DNA of 64,000 nucleotides from Trueperaceae bacterium (GTDB lineage Bacteria > Deinococcota > Deinococci > Deinococcales > Trueperaceae): contig CP070651.1 of assembly GCA_020354625.1 (NCBI GenBank), forward strand, positions 3,811,587 to 3,875,586, given 5' to 3'. The position numbers and the translations under genes were made by a program. This document shows, piece after piece, positions 25,572 to 34,005 of the stretch (the first letter of the stretch is position 1; each line of letters opens with the position of its first letter). The notes beneath the pieces were generated by a model. It worked only from the letters and a program-made list of their open reading frames with translations, searched no databases and had not been told where the DNA came from.

Positions 25572-26687
25572 TCAGCCCACCCCCCTCTCCGACTCTGCAG
25601 AGGTACCGGCAGCGAGCTGCGTCAGCAGGGCGAGCTCGTCGAAGACCAGGTAGTGTTTGGTGATCTTGCCCCCTTTGACGTGCAGCTGGCTGATGCCGAG
25701 GACGTTCACCCGCTTGTGGGTCGGCCGGCCGTACCAGCCGAAGGCACGGTGGGTACCGGAAAGACGCCAGCGGGCGGCCACCCGGTAGCCGTGTTTTTCG
25801 TCACCGATCGAGCTGACGTGCTCGATGTTGAGGTGAGCGTCGGGGAACATGGCGATGAGACCGAGCAGGTAGGTGCGGGCGTGGTTGGGTCCGGTGAGCT
25901 GAACATGGTTCGGCACCCACATACTCACATCGGCAGCATGGGTCTCAGCGATCAGGTTGAAGTGCCGGCCGTTGAAGACCTCGTGCAACACACGACCTAC
26001 CAGGTCTTCGACGTGGTCACCGTCGTGGCGGGACTCATAAGGAGCAGGCGGGAGCTGACCACGCAAGCGGTCGGTCTCACCGTCCGGAAGCGGTGGGTGT
26101 TCGACGGCCGCCCGGCGCGCCACCTCCCAGATGTCGAAGCCGAGCTGACGCACCATGGCGGCGGTGTCACGCACCAACCACTCCTCGACCACCCGGTTCT
26201 CCTTCACAAAACAGTGGGCGATCGCCAGGTACCGTACCGGCCTGCCGGTCGGGGGTCCCCAAGGGCTGTATCCGAGGTTGGTGGCGGTGTTGACGATCAG
26301 GTGCGAGCTATGGAACCCTGCCTCGTCGTCACCGCTCCAGATCACGTCTTCAGCATAGAGGCGGCGGTCCGGGAACCCGGCCAGGAGCGCGATCGAGCCC
26401 CCTACTACCTCCTCGACCCCGTAGGACGTGCCGTAGCCCGTGTGCACCACGCAGTTGTGCTGGTAGGTGTCGTAGATATAGCCCATATCGGCCTGTTCCC
26501 AAATGCGGTGGGTGATCCGAACGATGAAGTCGACGATATCGGTATACGTGTCCTCGAAACCGCGCAGCGATTGGCGCCGCTCGCCACCCGGAGACAAAAG
26601 TTGCGAAGCGTCTCCCCTGCGTTTGAGATCGATGGCCTCGTCCTTGGGAGAAACCTCGGCCAATCCCTCGAGCGGTTCGCGTCTCAA
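25572..26687 (-). CDS. Tandem SnoaL-like (NTF2-fold) protein
   Basis: 371 residues with two NTF2/SnoaL-like domains (about 45-175 and 205-360). Each has the characteristic pattern of a His/Trp-rich cavity strand ending in a 'WLVRD' or 'HYLVFDEL' strand. SnoaL-like folds include aldol cyclases, isomerases and hydrolases, so a reaction cannot be assigned. The TTG start overlaps the upstream SnoaL gene stop (TTGA), showing coupled translation. A third protein of this type lies at 32081-33079 under the same regulator. Confidence 0.65.
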   Translation of the reverse strand: MRREPLEGLAEVSPKDEAIDLKRRGDASQLLSPGGERRQSLRGFEDTYTDIVDFIVRITHRIWEQADMGYIYDTYQHNCVVHTGYGTSYGVEEVVGGSIALLAGFPDRRLYAEDVIWSGDDEAGFHSSHLIVNTATNLGYSPWGPPTGRPVRYLAIAHCFVKENRVVEEWLVRDTAAMVRQLGFDIWEVARRAAVEHPPLPDGETDRLRGQLPPAPYESRHDGDHVEDLVGRVLHEVFNGRHFNLIAETHAADVSMWVPNHVQLTGPNHARTYLLGLIAMFPDAHLNIEHVSSIGDEKHGYRVAARWRLSGTHRAFGWYGRPTHKRVNVLGISQLHVKGGKITKHYLVFDELALLTQLAAGTSAESERGVG

Positions 26688-27181
26688 GAGGCCTCCTCCC
26701 TCGCACTTCTCGTTTCGGCGCTACCCCGGCGGTACTTCATGGCGTCAGCCAAAAGGGCCTCGACGTCGACGTCGAGCTGCTCGAGGAAGTCGAGCAGGTC
26801 GATCATCACCCAGTTCTCCTTGAGCTTGCCGTCTTCGACCCGCCAGAAGTCCATGTAGCGAACCTTGACTTTTTTTCCGGTCGCCGGGATGCCCAGATAG
26901 TCACCCGCGTGGGTGGCCTCTTGATAGCCGAAAGACGCGACGTAATCTCCTTCGGCGATCTGGACCTGATCGTGCGCCACCTTGTCGGGAAAGGCGTGCA
27001 AAAAGGGTCGCTGGTGCTCGTCTTGAAAGGCCTTGAGGCTCATCTTGGCACCGATTCCCGCAGGACCGTACCAGTGCATGTCCTCATGCCAGAACTCCTC
27101 TTGCCCCTCGATCACGTGGTCGTTGAGCGCATCGACCATGCGGGCGACGATCTGCTTGCTGTTTCGAGTTCTCTCATCCAT
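26684..27181 (-). CDS. SnoaL-like (NTF2-fold) protein
   Basis: 165 residues with GGAGG before the ATG. A single NTF2-fold domain is seen: 'FWHEDMHWYGPAGIGAKMSL', 'GIPATGKKVKVRYMDFW' and 'KENWVMIDLLDFLEQL'. The 'GPAGIG' loop is shared with the C-terminal domain of the 32081-33079 protein ('GPSGIG'), suggesting common descent and a related substrate. It is the fourth gene of the LacI-controlled operon after the importer genes. Confidence 0.7.
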   Translation of the reverse strand: MDERTRNSKQIVARMVDALNDHVIEGQEEFWHEDMHWYGPAGIGAKMSLKAFQDEHQRPFLHAFPDKVAHDQVQIAEGDYVASFGYQEATHAGDYLGIPATGKKVKVRYMDFWRVEDGKLKENWVMIDLLDFLEQLDVDVEALLADAMKYRRGSAETRSAREEAS

Positions 27182-27295
27182 AAAACCTCCGTTTGGATCT
27201 GTAATCCGATCTATTATGAGCCCCCACTCCAGCTAGAAAGCGGCAACCCATACCAGACAAACCTCTCATCAATACGTCTTCGACAGCTAAGACCC

Positions 27296-27379
27296 TTACC
27301 CTTTGACTGCACCTTGGGTGAGACCTGAAACGATTTGCCGTTGGAAGAAGAGCACCAACAGAAATAGGGGTCCGGTGAT
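27296..27379 (-). other. In-frame C-terminal tail of the MalG-type permease beyond a TAG
   Basis: After the TAG at 27380-27382 the same frame continues ITGPLFLLVLFFQRQ, IVSGLTQGAVKG and ends TAA. This is the usual MalG-type final helix and signature (IVxGLTxGAVKG). It has not decayed, so the TAG is either a recent mutation, a readthrough codon or a sequencing error. Confidence 0.75.
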
Positions 27380-28429
27380 CTAGGCAGCGGCAGCGATGGC
27401 TTCGAGTTGATCGGTTAGGGTCGTCTCGCGGTTGAAGTACTGCATGATGGCCGGAACCATTGTCCGGGTCGGCCCGTCGAGTAAGAGGGCCGAAACCAGA
27501 AAGTCGTTGTAGGCCAGCATGAACGAAAAGAGGCCGGTGGTGATCACGCCGGGCCACATAATCGGCATGATGACGCGCCAGAACGCCTGCAGGCGGTTGC
27601 ATCCGTCCACCAGAGCGGCCTCGTCGAGCTCATGGGGGATGTTCATAAAAAACGAACGCAGCATCCAGATGGTAAAGGGCTGGTTGATAGCGACGAGCAC
27701 GATGATGACGGCGATGCGCTTGCCATAGAGCCCGAACTCGATAAATGGCGGCAGGTAGCCGGTGACCAAGGTCGAGTGGGGCAGGGCACGAAAGACCAGA
27801 GCTACGATCAGAATCCAAAAAGCCGCAGAGGTTCGTGTGCGCGCCAAGGCGTAAGCAGCGAGGGTGCCGATGGTCAGCGAAATGGTCACCACCCCGGTCG
27901 TGACCACCATGGTGTTTACAAAGTGCCGGTAGAACTCGTTCTCGATCCAGACGGCCTGGTAGTGCTGCGTAGTCAACCCCAAGAGCGGCTCGACCAGTAC
28001 CCTGAGCAGGGGGACGCCTGCAAGGGCGAGCTGGGCCACTCTGGACAACAACGGGACGAGCAGCACAAAGCCGAGCAGCGCGGCAACGACCAGCGCCGCA
28101 TAGAAACCCGGTAGTGCCAGCGGCGTGGGAACGTCGGCGGCTCGCAGGCGCTCAAACCACACGCGCCGTCTGGTATAGGCCCTCACCAGCAGATAGGCGA
28201 AACCCAGGGCGAGCGCTAGGCCGATTGCAGAAATTCCCCCAACCATCTGGCTGGTACCAGGACCGAAAACGACCACCAAAGGGTTCTCATCAAACGCGTC
28301 GAGTGGCAGCTTGAACGACATGACCGCGAGCCAAAAGAGTGGAAAGACAGCCAACACGAGCCAGGAACAGACGATGACCCAGGTGACGATGCGTAACCGC
28401 AGGGGCAACCGAAAGAGCTTACCCTCCAT
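27380..28429 (-). CDS. Carbohydrate ABC transporter permease (MalG type), shortened by an in-frame TAG
   Basis: 349 residues up to the TAG; the full frame would be 377 codons to 27296. It has six membrane segments and an EAA loop 'DEAALVDGCNRLQAFWRVIM'. The large N-terminal periplasmic insert (about 60-170) resembles permeases of the marine sugar-acid importers. Without the last 28 residues the sixth helix is lost and assembly would probably fail. The ATG at 28429 follows GAGGTGTG. No ATPase is encoded in the operon. Confidence 0.7.
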   Translation of the reverse strand: MEGKLFRLPLRLRIVTWVIVCSWLVLAVFPLFWLAVMSFKLPLDAFDENPLVVVFGPGTSQMVGGISAIGLALALGFAYLLVRAYTRRRVWFERLRAADVPTPLALPGFYAALVVAALLGFVLLVPLLSRVAQLALAGVPLLRVLVEPLLGLTTQHYQAVWIENEFYRHFVNTMVVTTGVVTISLTIGTLAAYALARTRTSAAFWILIVALVFRALPHSTLVTGYLPPFIEFGLYGKRIAVIIVLVAINQPFTIWMLRSFFMNIPHELDEAALVDGCNRLQAFWRVIMPIMWPGVITTGLFSFMLAYNDFLVSALLLDGPTRTMVPAIMQYFNRETTLTDQLEAIAAAA

Positions 28430-28435
28430 CACACC

Positions 28436-29449
28436 TCACCCCCGACGGTGTTCTTTCCAGGTATTGCGCAGCAGTGGAACCAAAATGATCATGATACCGA
28501 TCATGGTGAGAACCGCAGAGGCGGACGCCCGGCCGATCGAGCGGTTGCCGGTGTCATCGGGTATGAGAAAGTCGAAGGTAAGCCACTGCAAAGAGATGCG
28601 GAAGGCCTCGGCTCTGAAGCCGATGATCTCGTCGAAGACACGGTACGAATCCATCAGGTGGATCAGGGCGACAAAGACGATCAGCGGCATCAGGTGGGGG
28701 ATGATCACATAGCGCAAGTTCTGGAAGCGCGACGCCCCATCGACGATGGCCGCTTCAACCTTGTCTCGCTCCACGGTCTGCAAGGCTGCATAGAAGATGA
28801 CGAAGGCAAAGGGGGCCACGTGCCAGACGCGGTAGAAGAGCATCAGCAGCTCGATGGTCCAACCTTGGGCAAACATGGCGATATCCCGCTGGGTCAACCG
28901 CTCCAAGGCCGCGGTAAGGATGCCGTCGCCGATAAACAGCCACCGGATCGACAGCGCCCCGATCACTGGGGTGATGATAAAGGGCAAGAGAGTAACAAAG
29001 ATGATGGGGCCACGCACCCGTTTTTGCAGTGCGTTGACGGCCAAGGCCAACACCAAACCGACCACGATGACGAGCGGCAGCGTGAGGAGTGTAAAGGTAA
29101 GGGTAAACCGCAGCGCGCCGTAGAAATCGATGTCGGTCAGATCCCTGAACCCTTGACCCGCATCCGAAAACGCTGCCCTGACACTCTTGCCGTCCAAAAG
29201 CACCCGGTAGTTCTCCCAACCCACCCACTTGGTGATGGTGATGGGCAGGCCCTCATCGTCGAGTTGTGGTCGGGTGACCTGCGTGGTGGTGCAGCCGAAA
29301 GGATCGCACTGCTCTTGCTCGACCGTCTCGAAGACGTCTTGCGTCTGCTGAAAACTCTGCACCATCACCGCAGCCAACGGCCCGGCGATAAAGGCGACCA
29401 TCATCACCAGCGACGGCAACACGAACATGAGAAAAGGCCTCGTCTTCAC
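28436..29449 (-). CDS. Carbohydrate ABC transporter permease (MalF type)
   Basis: 337 residues from a GTG start. A long periplasmic loop after the first helix (about 30-95) contains a CDPFGC pair and precedes the usual core. The EAA loop is 'VEAAIVDGASRFQNLRYVII'. It pairs with the MalG-type gene six bases downstream. The partner binding protein is 29648-30865; a 10-bp hairpin separates the two. Confidence 0.8.
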   Translation of the reverse strand: MKTRPFLMFVLPSLVMMVAFIAGPLAAVMVQSFQQTQDVFETVEQEQCDPFGCTTTQVTRPQLDDEGLPITITKWVGWENYRVLLDGKSVRAAFSDAGQGFRDLTDIDFYGALRFTLTFTLLTLPLVIVVGLVLALAVNALQKRVRGPIIFVTLLPFIITPVIGALSIRWLFIGDGILTAALERLTQRDIAMFAQGWTIELLMLFYRVWHVAPFAFVIFYAALQTVERDKVEAAIVDGASRFQNLRYVIIPHLMPLIVFVALIHLMDSYRVFDEIIGFRAEAFRISLQWLTFDFLIPDDTGNRSIGRASASAVLTMIGIMIILVPLLRNTWKEHRRG

Positions 29450-29601
29450 GGCAACACCTCAAGAATATAGGTCGGAAGCTCGTCGACTTCACACGACACG
29501 CTCCAGTCTGACCCAAATCCGTATACGCCCCTGCTCGCTTCACAAGGGAAGGGGGTCGGAGCTCTCTCAGCCCTGCAAGAACCCGGCTCTCCACAAAAGC
29601 C

Positions 29602-29633
29602 GAGGTGCCAGCAGCTCAAGCCACTGGCACCTC
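29602..29633 (-). terminator. Hairpin between binding-protein and permease genes
   Basis: Arms GAGGTGCCAG (29602-29611) and CTGGCACCTC (29624-29633), perfect over 10 bp with a 12-nt loop. It lies 15 bp after the binding-protein stop. Confidence 0.6.
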
Positions 29634-29647
29634 AACCTCCAATCATC

Positions 29648-30865
29648 TTAATCGATCAAACCCGCCTCTTTTGCGGCGGCGGTGTACTCGGCCTCGATGT
29701 CGGCGAGCGTGGCCTCAGCCGACTCGCTACCGGTGAGGAAGTCGGCGATGTTGTTCCCAGCCGCAGTGTGGAGCAGGCCCATGACGTTCGACGCCGGGTA
29801 CGAGGGTGCACCGCCTCGTGCCGACTCGACAGCCCCCACAGCGATACGCGACTCGATCTGGCCGCTCGACAACCAGATGGCGGTATCGGGATTGGCCGAT
29901 AGCACATCGAAACTGAGCCCCTCCATCATCAAGCGAAAGGCCGCGTCGGCCGCGGCATCGCTGATATTGGTGGCGACGGTCATGCCGTCCCACCAGAGCG
30001 TGGTCGCAGGTGGGCCACCGGGCACGGCGGCCGGAGCAGCCGCGAACTCGACCAGGCCTACCACTTCGGATTCCTCGGCGTTATCCATGGCACCCGCGCG
30101 TGTCGCCCAGAGATTCGCCATGGCGATCTGACCTTGTTGGAACTGCTGTTGGACGTAGGTCGAGTCGGCGGTGAGGAATTCGGGGTCCATATAAGAGGTT
30201 AGGCTCTTCATCATCTCGAGCGCCGCCACACCCTGTTCGTTGTTGATCGCAGGCATGTTGTCCTCAGCAAAGAACATCCCGCCCATGCCCAGGTACATGT
30301 TGACGAACTCTTCGCCCAGGTTCCAACCGGCTGCGTAAGTACCGCCGAGCGGATAGTCGACCAGCCCGGAAGCCTGGATCTTTTCAGCCGCAGCGAGAAC
30401 TTCGTCGTAGGTCGTGGGCACCGCGATATCGAGGGCCTCGAGGACGTCACGCCGGTACATCAGGTGTTGCGCGTTCACCTGCATGGCGATGGCCATGGTC
30501 TGCCCGTCGACCTTGATGAGCTGGCTCGGCGCCAGATCCTGTCCGTACTCGGCTACCAGATCGTCGAGCGGTCTCACCAGACCGTCGCTCAACAGCGGCA
30601 CGAGTGTCGAGTTGGAAACGCCGCCAATCGCGTACTGCGAAGGGTTGGCGGCCATGGCAGCAGGCTGCTTCTGACTGAAATTCTGATCGAGTTCGGCGGT
30701 GAAGTTGCCACATTCGGCCATCGCATCCGTCACCACTTTCCAGGATTCGAAGCTGTTGGAGAGTGATGCGAGTGGGATGTCGTTCTGAAAACCGCACTCA
30801 GCCCAGGCCACACCCGCCACCAAGATCACCAGGCCGATGACTCCGACAAACAGACGTTTGATCAT
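29648..30865 (-). CDS. Sugar-type ABC transporter substrate-binding protein
   Basis: 405 residues; AAGGAGAAGCGT precedes the ATG. Signal peptide MIKRLFVGVIGLVILVAGVAWA is followed by the mature ECGFQND. The family 1 binding fold is visible ('LVPLLSDGLVRPLDDLVAEYG', 'AMQVNAQHLMYRRDVLE', 'GQIAMANLWATRAG'). It is the first gene of the operon under the 30950-30965 operator. The ligand is not known; the following dehydrogenases suggest an alcohol or sugar-like compound. Confidence 0.85.
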   Translation of the reverse strand: MIKRLFVGVIGLVILVAGVAWAECGFQNDIPLASLSNSFESWKVVTDAMAECGNFTAELDQNFSQKQPAAMAANPSQYAIGGVSNSTLVPLLSDGLVRPLDDLVAEYGQDLAPSQLIKVDGQTMAIAMQVNAQHLMYRRDVLEALDIAVPTTYDEVLAAAEKIQASGLVDYPLGGTYAAGWNLGEEFVNMYLGMGGMFFAEDNMPAINNEQGVAALEMMKSLTSYMDPEFLTADSTYVQQQFQQGQIAMANLWATRAGAMDNAEESEVVGLVEFAAAPAAVPGGPPATTLWWDGMTVATNISDAAADAAFRLMMEGLSFDVLSANPDTAIWLSSGQIESRIAVGAVESARGGAPSYPASNVMGLLHTAAGNNIADFLTGSESAEATLADIEAEYTAAAKEAGLID

Positions 30866-30949
30866 ACGCTTCTCCTTCGATGAGAAGTGATCGAAAACAC
30901 CCTCTTCGATTGCAAGGCGCTCAGAGAGTCGTGCTAACCTCACAGCTTT

Positions 30950-30965
30950 TCGAAAACGTTTTCGA
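30950..30965. promoter_or_regulatory. LacI-family operator (perfect 16-bp palindrome)
   Basis: TCGAAAACGTTTTCGA is self-complementary with a central CG, the pattern of LacI/GalR-family sites. It lies 12 bp after the -10 of the importer promoter and downstream of the lacI-type gene, so the repressor would block its neighbour operon. A second site is at 33134-33147. Confidence 0.8.
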
Positions 30966-30977
30966 TCAACGGATACC

Positions 30978-31006
30978 AGCGTAGCGTAAAATCTGCTCGA
31001 TGGCAA
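30978..31006 (-). promoter_or_regulatory. Sigma70-type promoter of the importer operon
   Basis: On the minus strand TTGCCA (-35, 31001-31006) and TACGCT (-10, 30978-30983) are 17 bp apart. The operator follows immediately, covering the expected start of transcription. Confidence 0.5.
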
Positions 31007-31063
31007 GCATCGGTCCCACCAGCCGCCCTCACCACCGACTGGCTCGATCACATCGCCCGCACG

Positions 31064-32077
31064 TTAGAGGATCTTTGTCACCGTAGAAGCGCGGACGATG
31101 AGCTCTGTCTGATAGGTGAGGCGTTGAACATCATCCCTTCCGCCGATCAGCGCCAGCAACACTTCCAAGGCCTGCTTACCCATCTCGATCTGCGGCTGAT
31201 GCACGGTGGTCAAGGCCGGGCTGGCGACGAGCGAGGAGGGGATGTTATCAAAGCCTGCAACGGCGAGGTCTTCGGGGATCTGTAGATCCCGTTGGAGGAC
31301 TGTGCGAGACGCATCGATGGCCACATGATCGTTGAAGGCGAAGATCGCGCTCGGTGGTTTTGGTAGCTCCAGCAGAACCCGCATCGCCCCCATGCCGCTA
31401 TAGGGTGTATAGGGCGCCTCGGTAATAAGGGTATCGTCAAAATCGATCCCCGCTTCCGCGAGGGCTTGACGGTAGCCCTCGAAACGCTGGGCGTTGTTCT
31501 CGGGATCGTCGGGGCGCGCGATGTAGCCGATCCGCTGGTGGCCCAACTCGATCAGGTGCTGCATCACAGCGAGGGCTCCTCCCCGGTTGTCGGGCGCCAC
31601 AAAGGAGACGTTCGAGTCCTCCACCGGGTTACCGAGCACCACAAAGGGGATTCCCTCGCGCTCGAGGAGCGCCATCGAGGCCTCCTGGACCCCGGCGATA
31701 CCGGTCCCGATCAGGATCATGCCGTCGACCTCCCGGCCACGACAGATCCGTTGCAAAGCGGCCGAATCGCTCTCCGGTGCAGTGTAGAGATTCAGGTTGT
31801 AGCCGAAATCCTGAGCCGCGTACACCAAACCGCGAAAGAACCCGACGAAGGTCTCGCTCTCGAAGCTCTTGACCGGGTGGACCACGCCGATCTTATCGGT
31901 TCGTTGGCGACGCAGGTTGCGCGCGGTGGCGCTCGGTTGATAGCCGAGCTGCTCGGTGGCCGCAAGGACCGCCGAACGCGTTTTGGCAGCTACGTCGGGG
32001 TAGCCGTTGAGCGCTTTGGAGACCGTGGAAACGGAGAGACCCAGGTGCTTGGAGATATCTTTGATCGTCACCGGCAT
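31064..32077 (-). CDS. LacI-family transcriptional regulator
   Basis: 337 residues. Helix-turn-helix 'TIKDISKHLGLSVSTVSKAL' begins at residue 4, with the hinge 'YQPSATARNLRRQRT' and a periplasmic-binding-type effector domain ('FDNIPSSLVASPALTTVHQP'). It starts 3 bp after the SnoaL-type gene upstream, so both share a transcript. Two palindromes with the LacI pattern flank its unit (30950-30965 and 33134-33147), consistent with autoregulation and control of the importer operon. Confidence 0.85.
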   Translation of the reverse strand: MPVTIKDISKHLGLSVSTVSKALNGYPDVAAKTRSAVLAATEQLGYQPSATARNLRRQRTDKIGVVHPVKSFESETFVGFFRGLVYAAQDFGYNLNLYTAPESDSAALQRICRGREVDGMILIGTGIAGVQEASMALLEREGIPFVVLGNPVEDSNVSFVAPDNRGGALAVMQHLIELGHQRIGYIARPDDPENNAQRFEGYRQALAEAGIDFDDTLITEAPYTPYSGMGAMRVLLELPKPPSAIFAFNDHVAIDASRTVLQRDLQIPEDLAVAGFDNIPSSLVASPALTTVHQPQIEMGKQALEVLLALIGGRDDVQRLTYQTELIVRASTVTKIL

Positions 32078-32080
32078 GGC

Positions 32081-33079
32081 TCAGCGTCGTACGATCTGCC
32101 GCATGCGCTCGAAGATATCGAGATCTTGCTGAATGAGCGTGTAAGGGACGTCGATAAAGACCCAGTTCTCGGCGATCTTGTCCCCTTGCCGCCTGTACAT
32201 GTCGACTACGCGCATGTCGATCGGCGTATTGGTGGCCGGCAAACCCATATATCCTCCGCCGGTTACCACCAGGCTCAAACTGGGCCAGCCGACCCAGCCA
32301 CCATAAATTCCTTCGGCAAACTCAGCTTGATGACCGACGACTTTCCGGTGACTGTAGAGACTCTTTCGAAAGGGGATCTGGTGTTGCTTTTTGAAACCCT
32401 GGATGCTCAAGGTCGAGCCGATCCCGCTCGGACCGTACCAGATCATATCCTCGTGCCAGGTGCGCGCCAGCTTCTCCGGGGCCATATCGATTTCGGGATA
32501 GTCGGTCAGGTCCCTCGCCATCTGCTGGATGAGCTCGAGCGTCTGGGCCAATTCGGCGCTGTCCTGGGATTCGTACAAGAGCCCATCGTGCGTCCGAGGG
32601 CCGGGGATGATGAACTCGGCGCCGGTCTGCATCGGTAAGGGGCTGACACCGGCTTGGTTCATGACCCCGATCAGGTCGGCGTGAAAAAAGGTCTCGGCGA
32701 TCAGACCATCAACGATCCGGTGAAACTCGCAGTACCGCAAGAAGGCCATCTTGCCGGTCGCGGGGATACCCAACCAGTCGCGCTCGAACATGCCCAGCAA
32801 GTGTCCCATGCTGGCGACCCAGTCGCTGCCGTCGATCGACTCGCCGGCCATGAAAATGTCCTGGCGACGCTGCAGGTATTCCCAGGAGCCGAACAGCGGT
32901 TCCCAGAAGGTTTCGACGACGGCTTCGGCCCCCTTTTGCTCTTCAAAGGGATAGACCCCGTGCCAGAGATAGCCGGCGCCGGTGTAGCGATCCAACACCC
33001 TGGAAAGTTCTTTTTCCGTAGCGTTCTCGAATTCCTCCTGAAACGCTAAGACGAGCGCCTTGTGATCCTGATGCCTCAT
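32081..33079 (-). CDS. Tandem SnoaL-like (NTF2-fold) protein
   Basis: 332 residues with GGAGGTGTG before the ATG. Two NTF2-fold domains are visible (about 10-150 and 175-325). The second contains 'WHEDMIWYGPSGIG', matching the 26684-27181 protein, and 'YMGLPATNTPIDMRVVDMY'. The start at 33079 was preferred to an upstream in-frame position (33184) because of the ribosome site and because the operator would otherwise be coding. It is cotranscribed with lacI. Confidence 0.65.
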   Translation of the reverse strand: MRHQDHKALVLAFQEEFENATEKELSRVLDRYTGAGYLWHGVYPFEEQKGAEAVVETFWEPLFGSWEYLQRRQDIFMAGESIDGSDWVASMGHLLGMFERDWLGIPATGKMAFLRYCEFHRIVDGLIAETFFHADLIGVMNQAGVSPLPMQTGAEFIIPGPRTHDGLLYESQDSAELAQTLELIQQMARDLTDYPEIDMAPEKLARTWHEDMIWYGPSGIGSTLSIQGFKKQHQIPFRKSLYSHRKVVGHQAEFAEGIYGGWVGWPSLSLVVTGGGYMGLPATNTPIDMRVVDMYRRQGDKIAENWVFIDVPYTLIQQDLDIFERMRQIVRR

Positions 33080-33133
33080 CACACCTCCGCCTTGCTCGTA
33101 AGGTAAGAACGGCTCGATCGTTCCCACCGGTTC

Positions 33134-33147
33134 CGAAATCGTTTTCG
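33134..33147. promoter_or_regulatory. Second LacI-type operator
   Basis: CGAAATCGTTTTCG differs from the perfect core CGAAAACGTTTTCG by one base. It lies 55 bp upstream of the SnoaL-lacI unit. Confidence 0.65.
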
Positions 33148-33361
33148 CCTCTCCCCGCTCATTCCCCAGATCTGTTTGAACCACATCTACATAAAATCGA
33201 TCGGGAGGGCCCTACGAGCCTTGGGTGAATCGCCCACAGCGTACCACGTGCGAACGAGGTAGTTCCGCGCGATCCCGACCAGTCTCGATTTCTGCTTGGA
33301 TCACCACGACCCCTAACGCGCCGATTTTCGTACTACAATGTCTTACACAGGGGGCTCTAGC

Positions 33362-33583
33362 ATGATGAAGATGACCGTGACGGTACGCCTGGACGAAGAC
33401 CTCGAGAAACTCCTCGATGACGCCGTCGAGCGCTCCGGCCACAGCCGCAGCGAGGTGGTTCGCGAAGCGCTGCGCCGGCACCTGGCGCGCATGAGGTTTG
33501 AGAGCTTACGCGCCCAGGTCATGCCCTTTGCCGAGGCACGAGGCTACCTGACGGATGAGGATGTATTCGAAAAGCTATTGTGA
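33362..33583 (+). CDS. Ribbon-helix-helix antitoxin (CopG-like)
   Basis: 73 residues. The N-terminal β-strand 'MTVTVRLDEDLEKLLDDAV' and 'HSRSEVVREALRRHL' form the RHH motif. The C-terminus would bind the toxin. A TACAAT -10 (33334-33339) overlaps an upstream ATG, which rules that start out and favours 33362. It overlaps the PIN gene by 4 bp (GTGA). Confidence 0.75.
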   Translation: MMKMTVTVRLDEDLEKLLDDAVERSGHSRSEVVREALRRHLARMRFESLRAQVMPFAEARGYLTDEDVFEKLL

Positions 33584-33990
33584 GGGTCTTCCTCGATAGC
33601 AACGTCCTCGTGAGCGCCTTTGCAACCCGGGGTCTCAGCGCCGACGTATTGCGCCTGGTTATGGCAGATCACGAGCTGCTCACCGGCGAGGTGATCCTCG
33701 ACGAAGTGCGTAGGGTCCTGGCCGAGAAATTCGGCGTTCCGCCAACGATCCTCTCTGGTATCGAAAAGCTTCTACGCGGCTATCATGTCGAGCCGAGGCC
33801 TACTTCCCTGCCGGAGGTGAACGTGCGCGACCCCGATGATGCCTGGGTGCTCGCCTCGGCGCTGGCAGCAGGCGCGGACGTCCTGGTCACCGGAGACAAG
33901 GACCTGCTCGAGCTCCGTCTGGTTCCCACAAAGATTCTCATCACCGATCCACGAGGTTTTTGGACGCTGGCTCGCAAGAGCGAGACCTAA
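33580..33990 (+). CDS. PIN-domain toxin component
   Basis: 136 residues. The acidic PIN residues are visible: D6 in 'VFLDSNVLVSAF', E in 'GEVILDEVRRVL', D in 'VRDPDDAWVLASAL' and 'LVTGDKDLLEL'. It belongs to the COG1569-like group of PIN toxins, putative RNases. The frame is intact with full-length catalytic residues, unlike the broken pair at 6 kb. Only 15 bp separate it from the convergent oxidase gene. Confidence 0.75.
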   Translation: MRVFLDSNVLVSAFATRGLSADVLRLVMADHELLTGEVILDEVRRVLAEKFGVPPTILSGIEKLLRGYHVEPRPTSLPEVNVRDPDDAWVLASALAAGADVLVTGDKDLLELRLVPTKILITDPRGFWTLARKSET

Positions 33991-34005
33991 GCACCCCACT
34001 CCGCA

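Noticed and set aside
25482-26858. 458-codon plus-strand frame over HisD-like and SnoaL-like genes
   Set aside because: Fully antisense to genes with intact motifs and overlapping starts; a GC-driven shadow.
28448-29470. 340-codon plus-strand frame antisense to the MalF-type gene
   Set aside because: Mirrors the permease codons and shows no motif of its own.
31466-32638. 390-codon plus-strand frame over lacI
   Set aside because: LacI helix-turn-helix and operators support the minus-strand gene.
33338-33361. Earlier ATG for the RHH antitoxin
   Set aside because: It lies within a likely -10 element and lacks a ribosome site.
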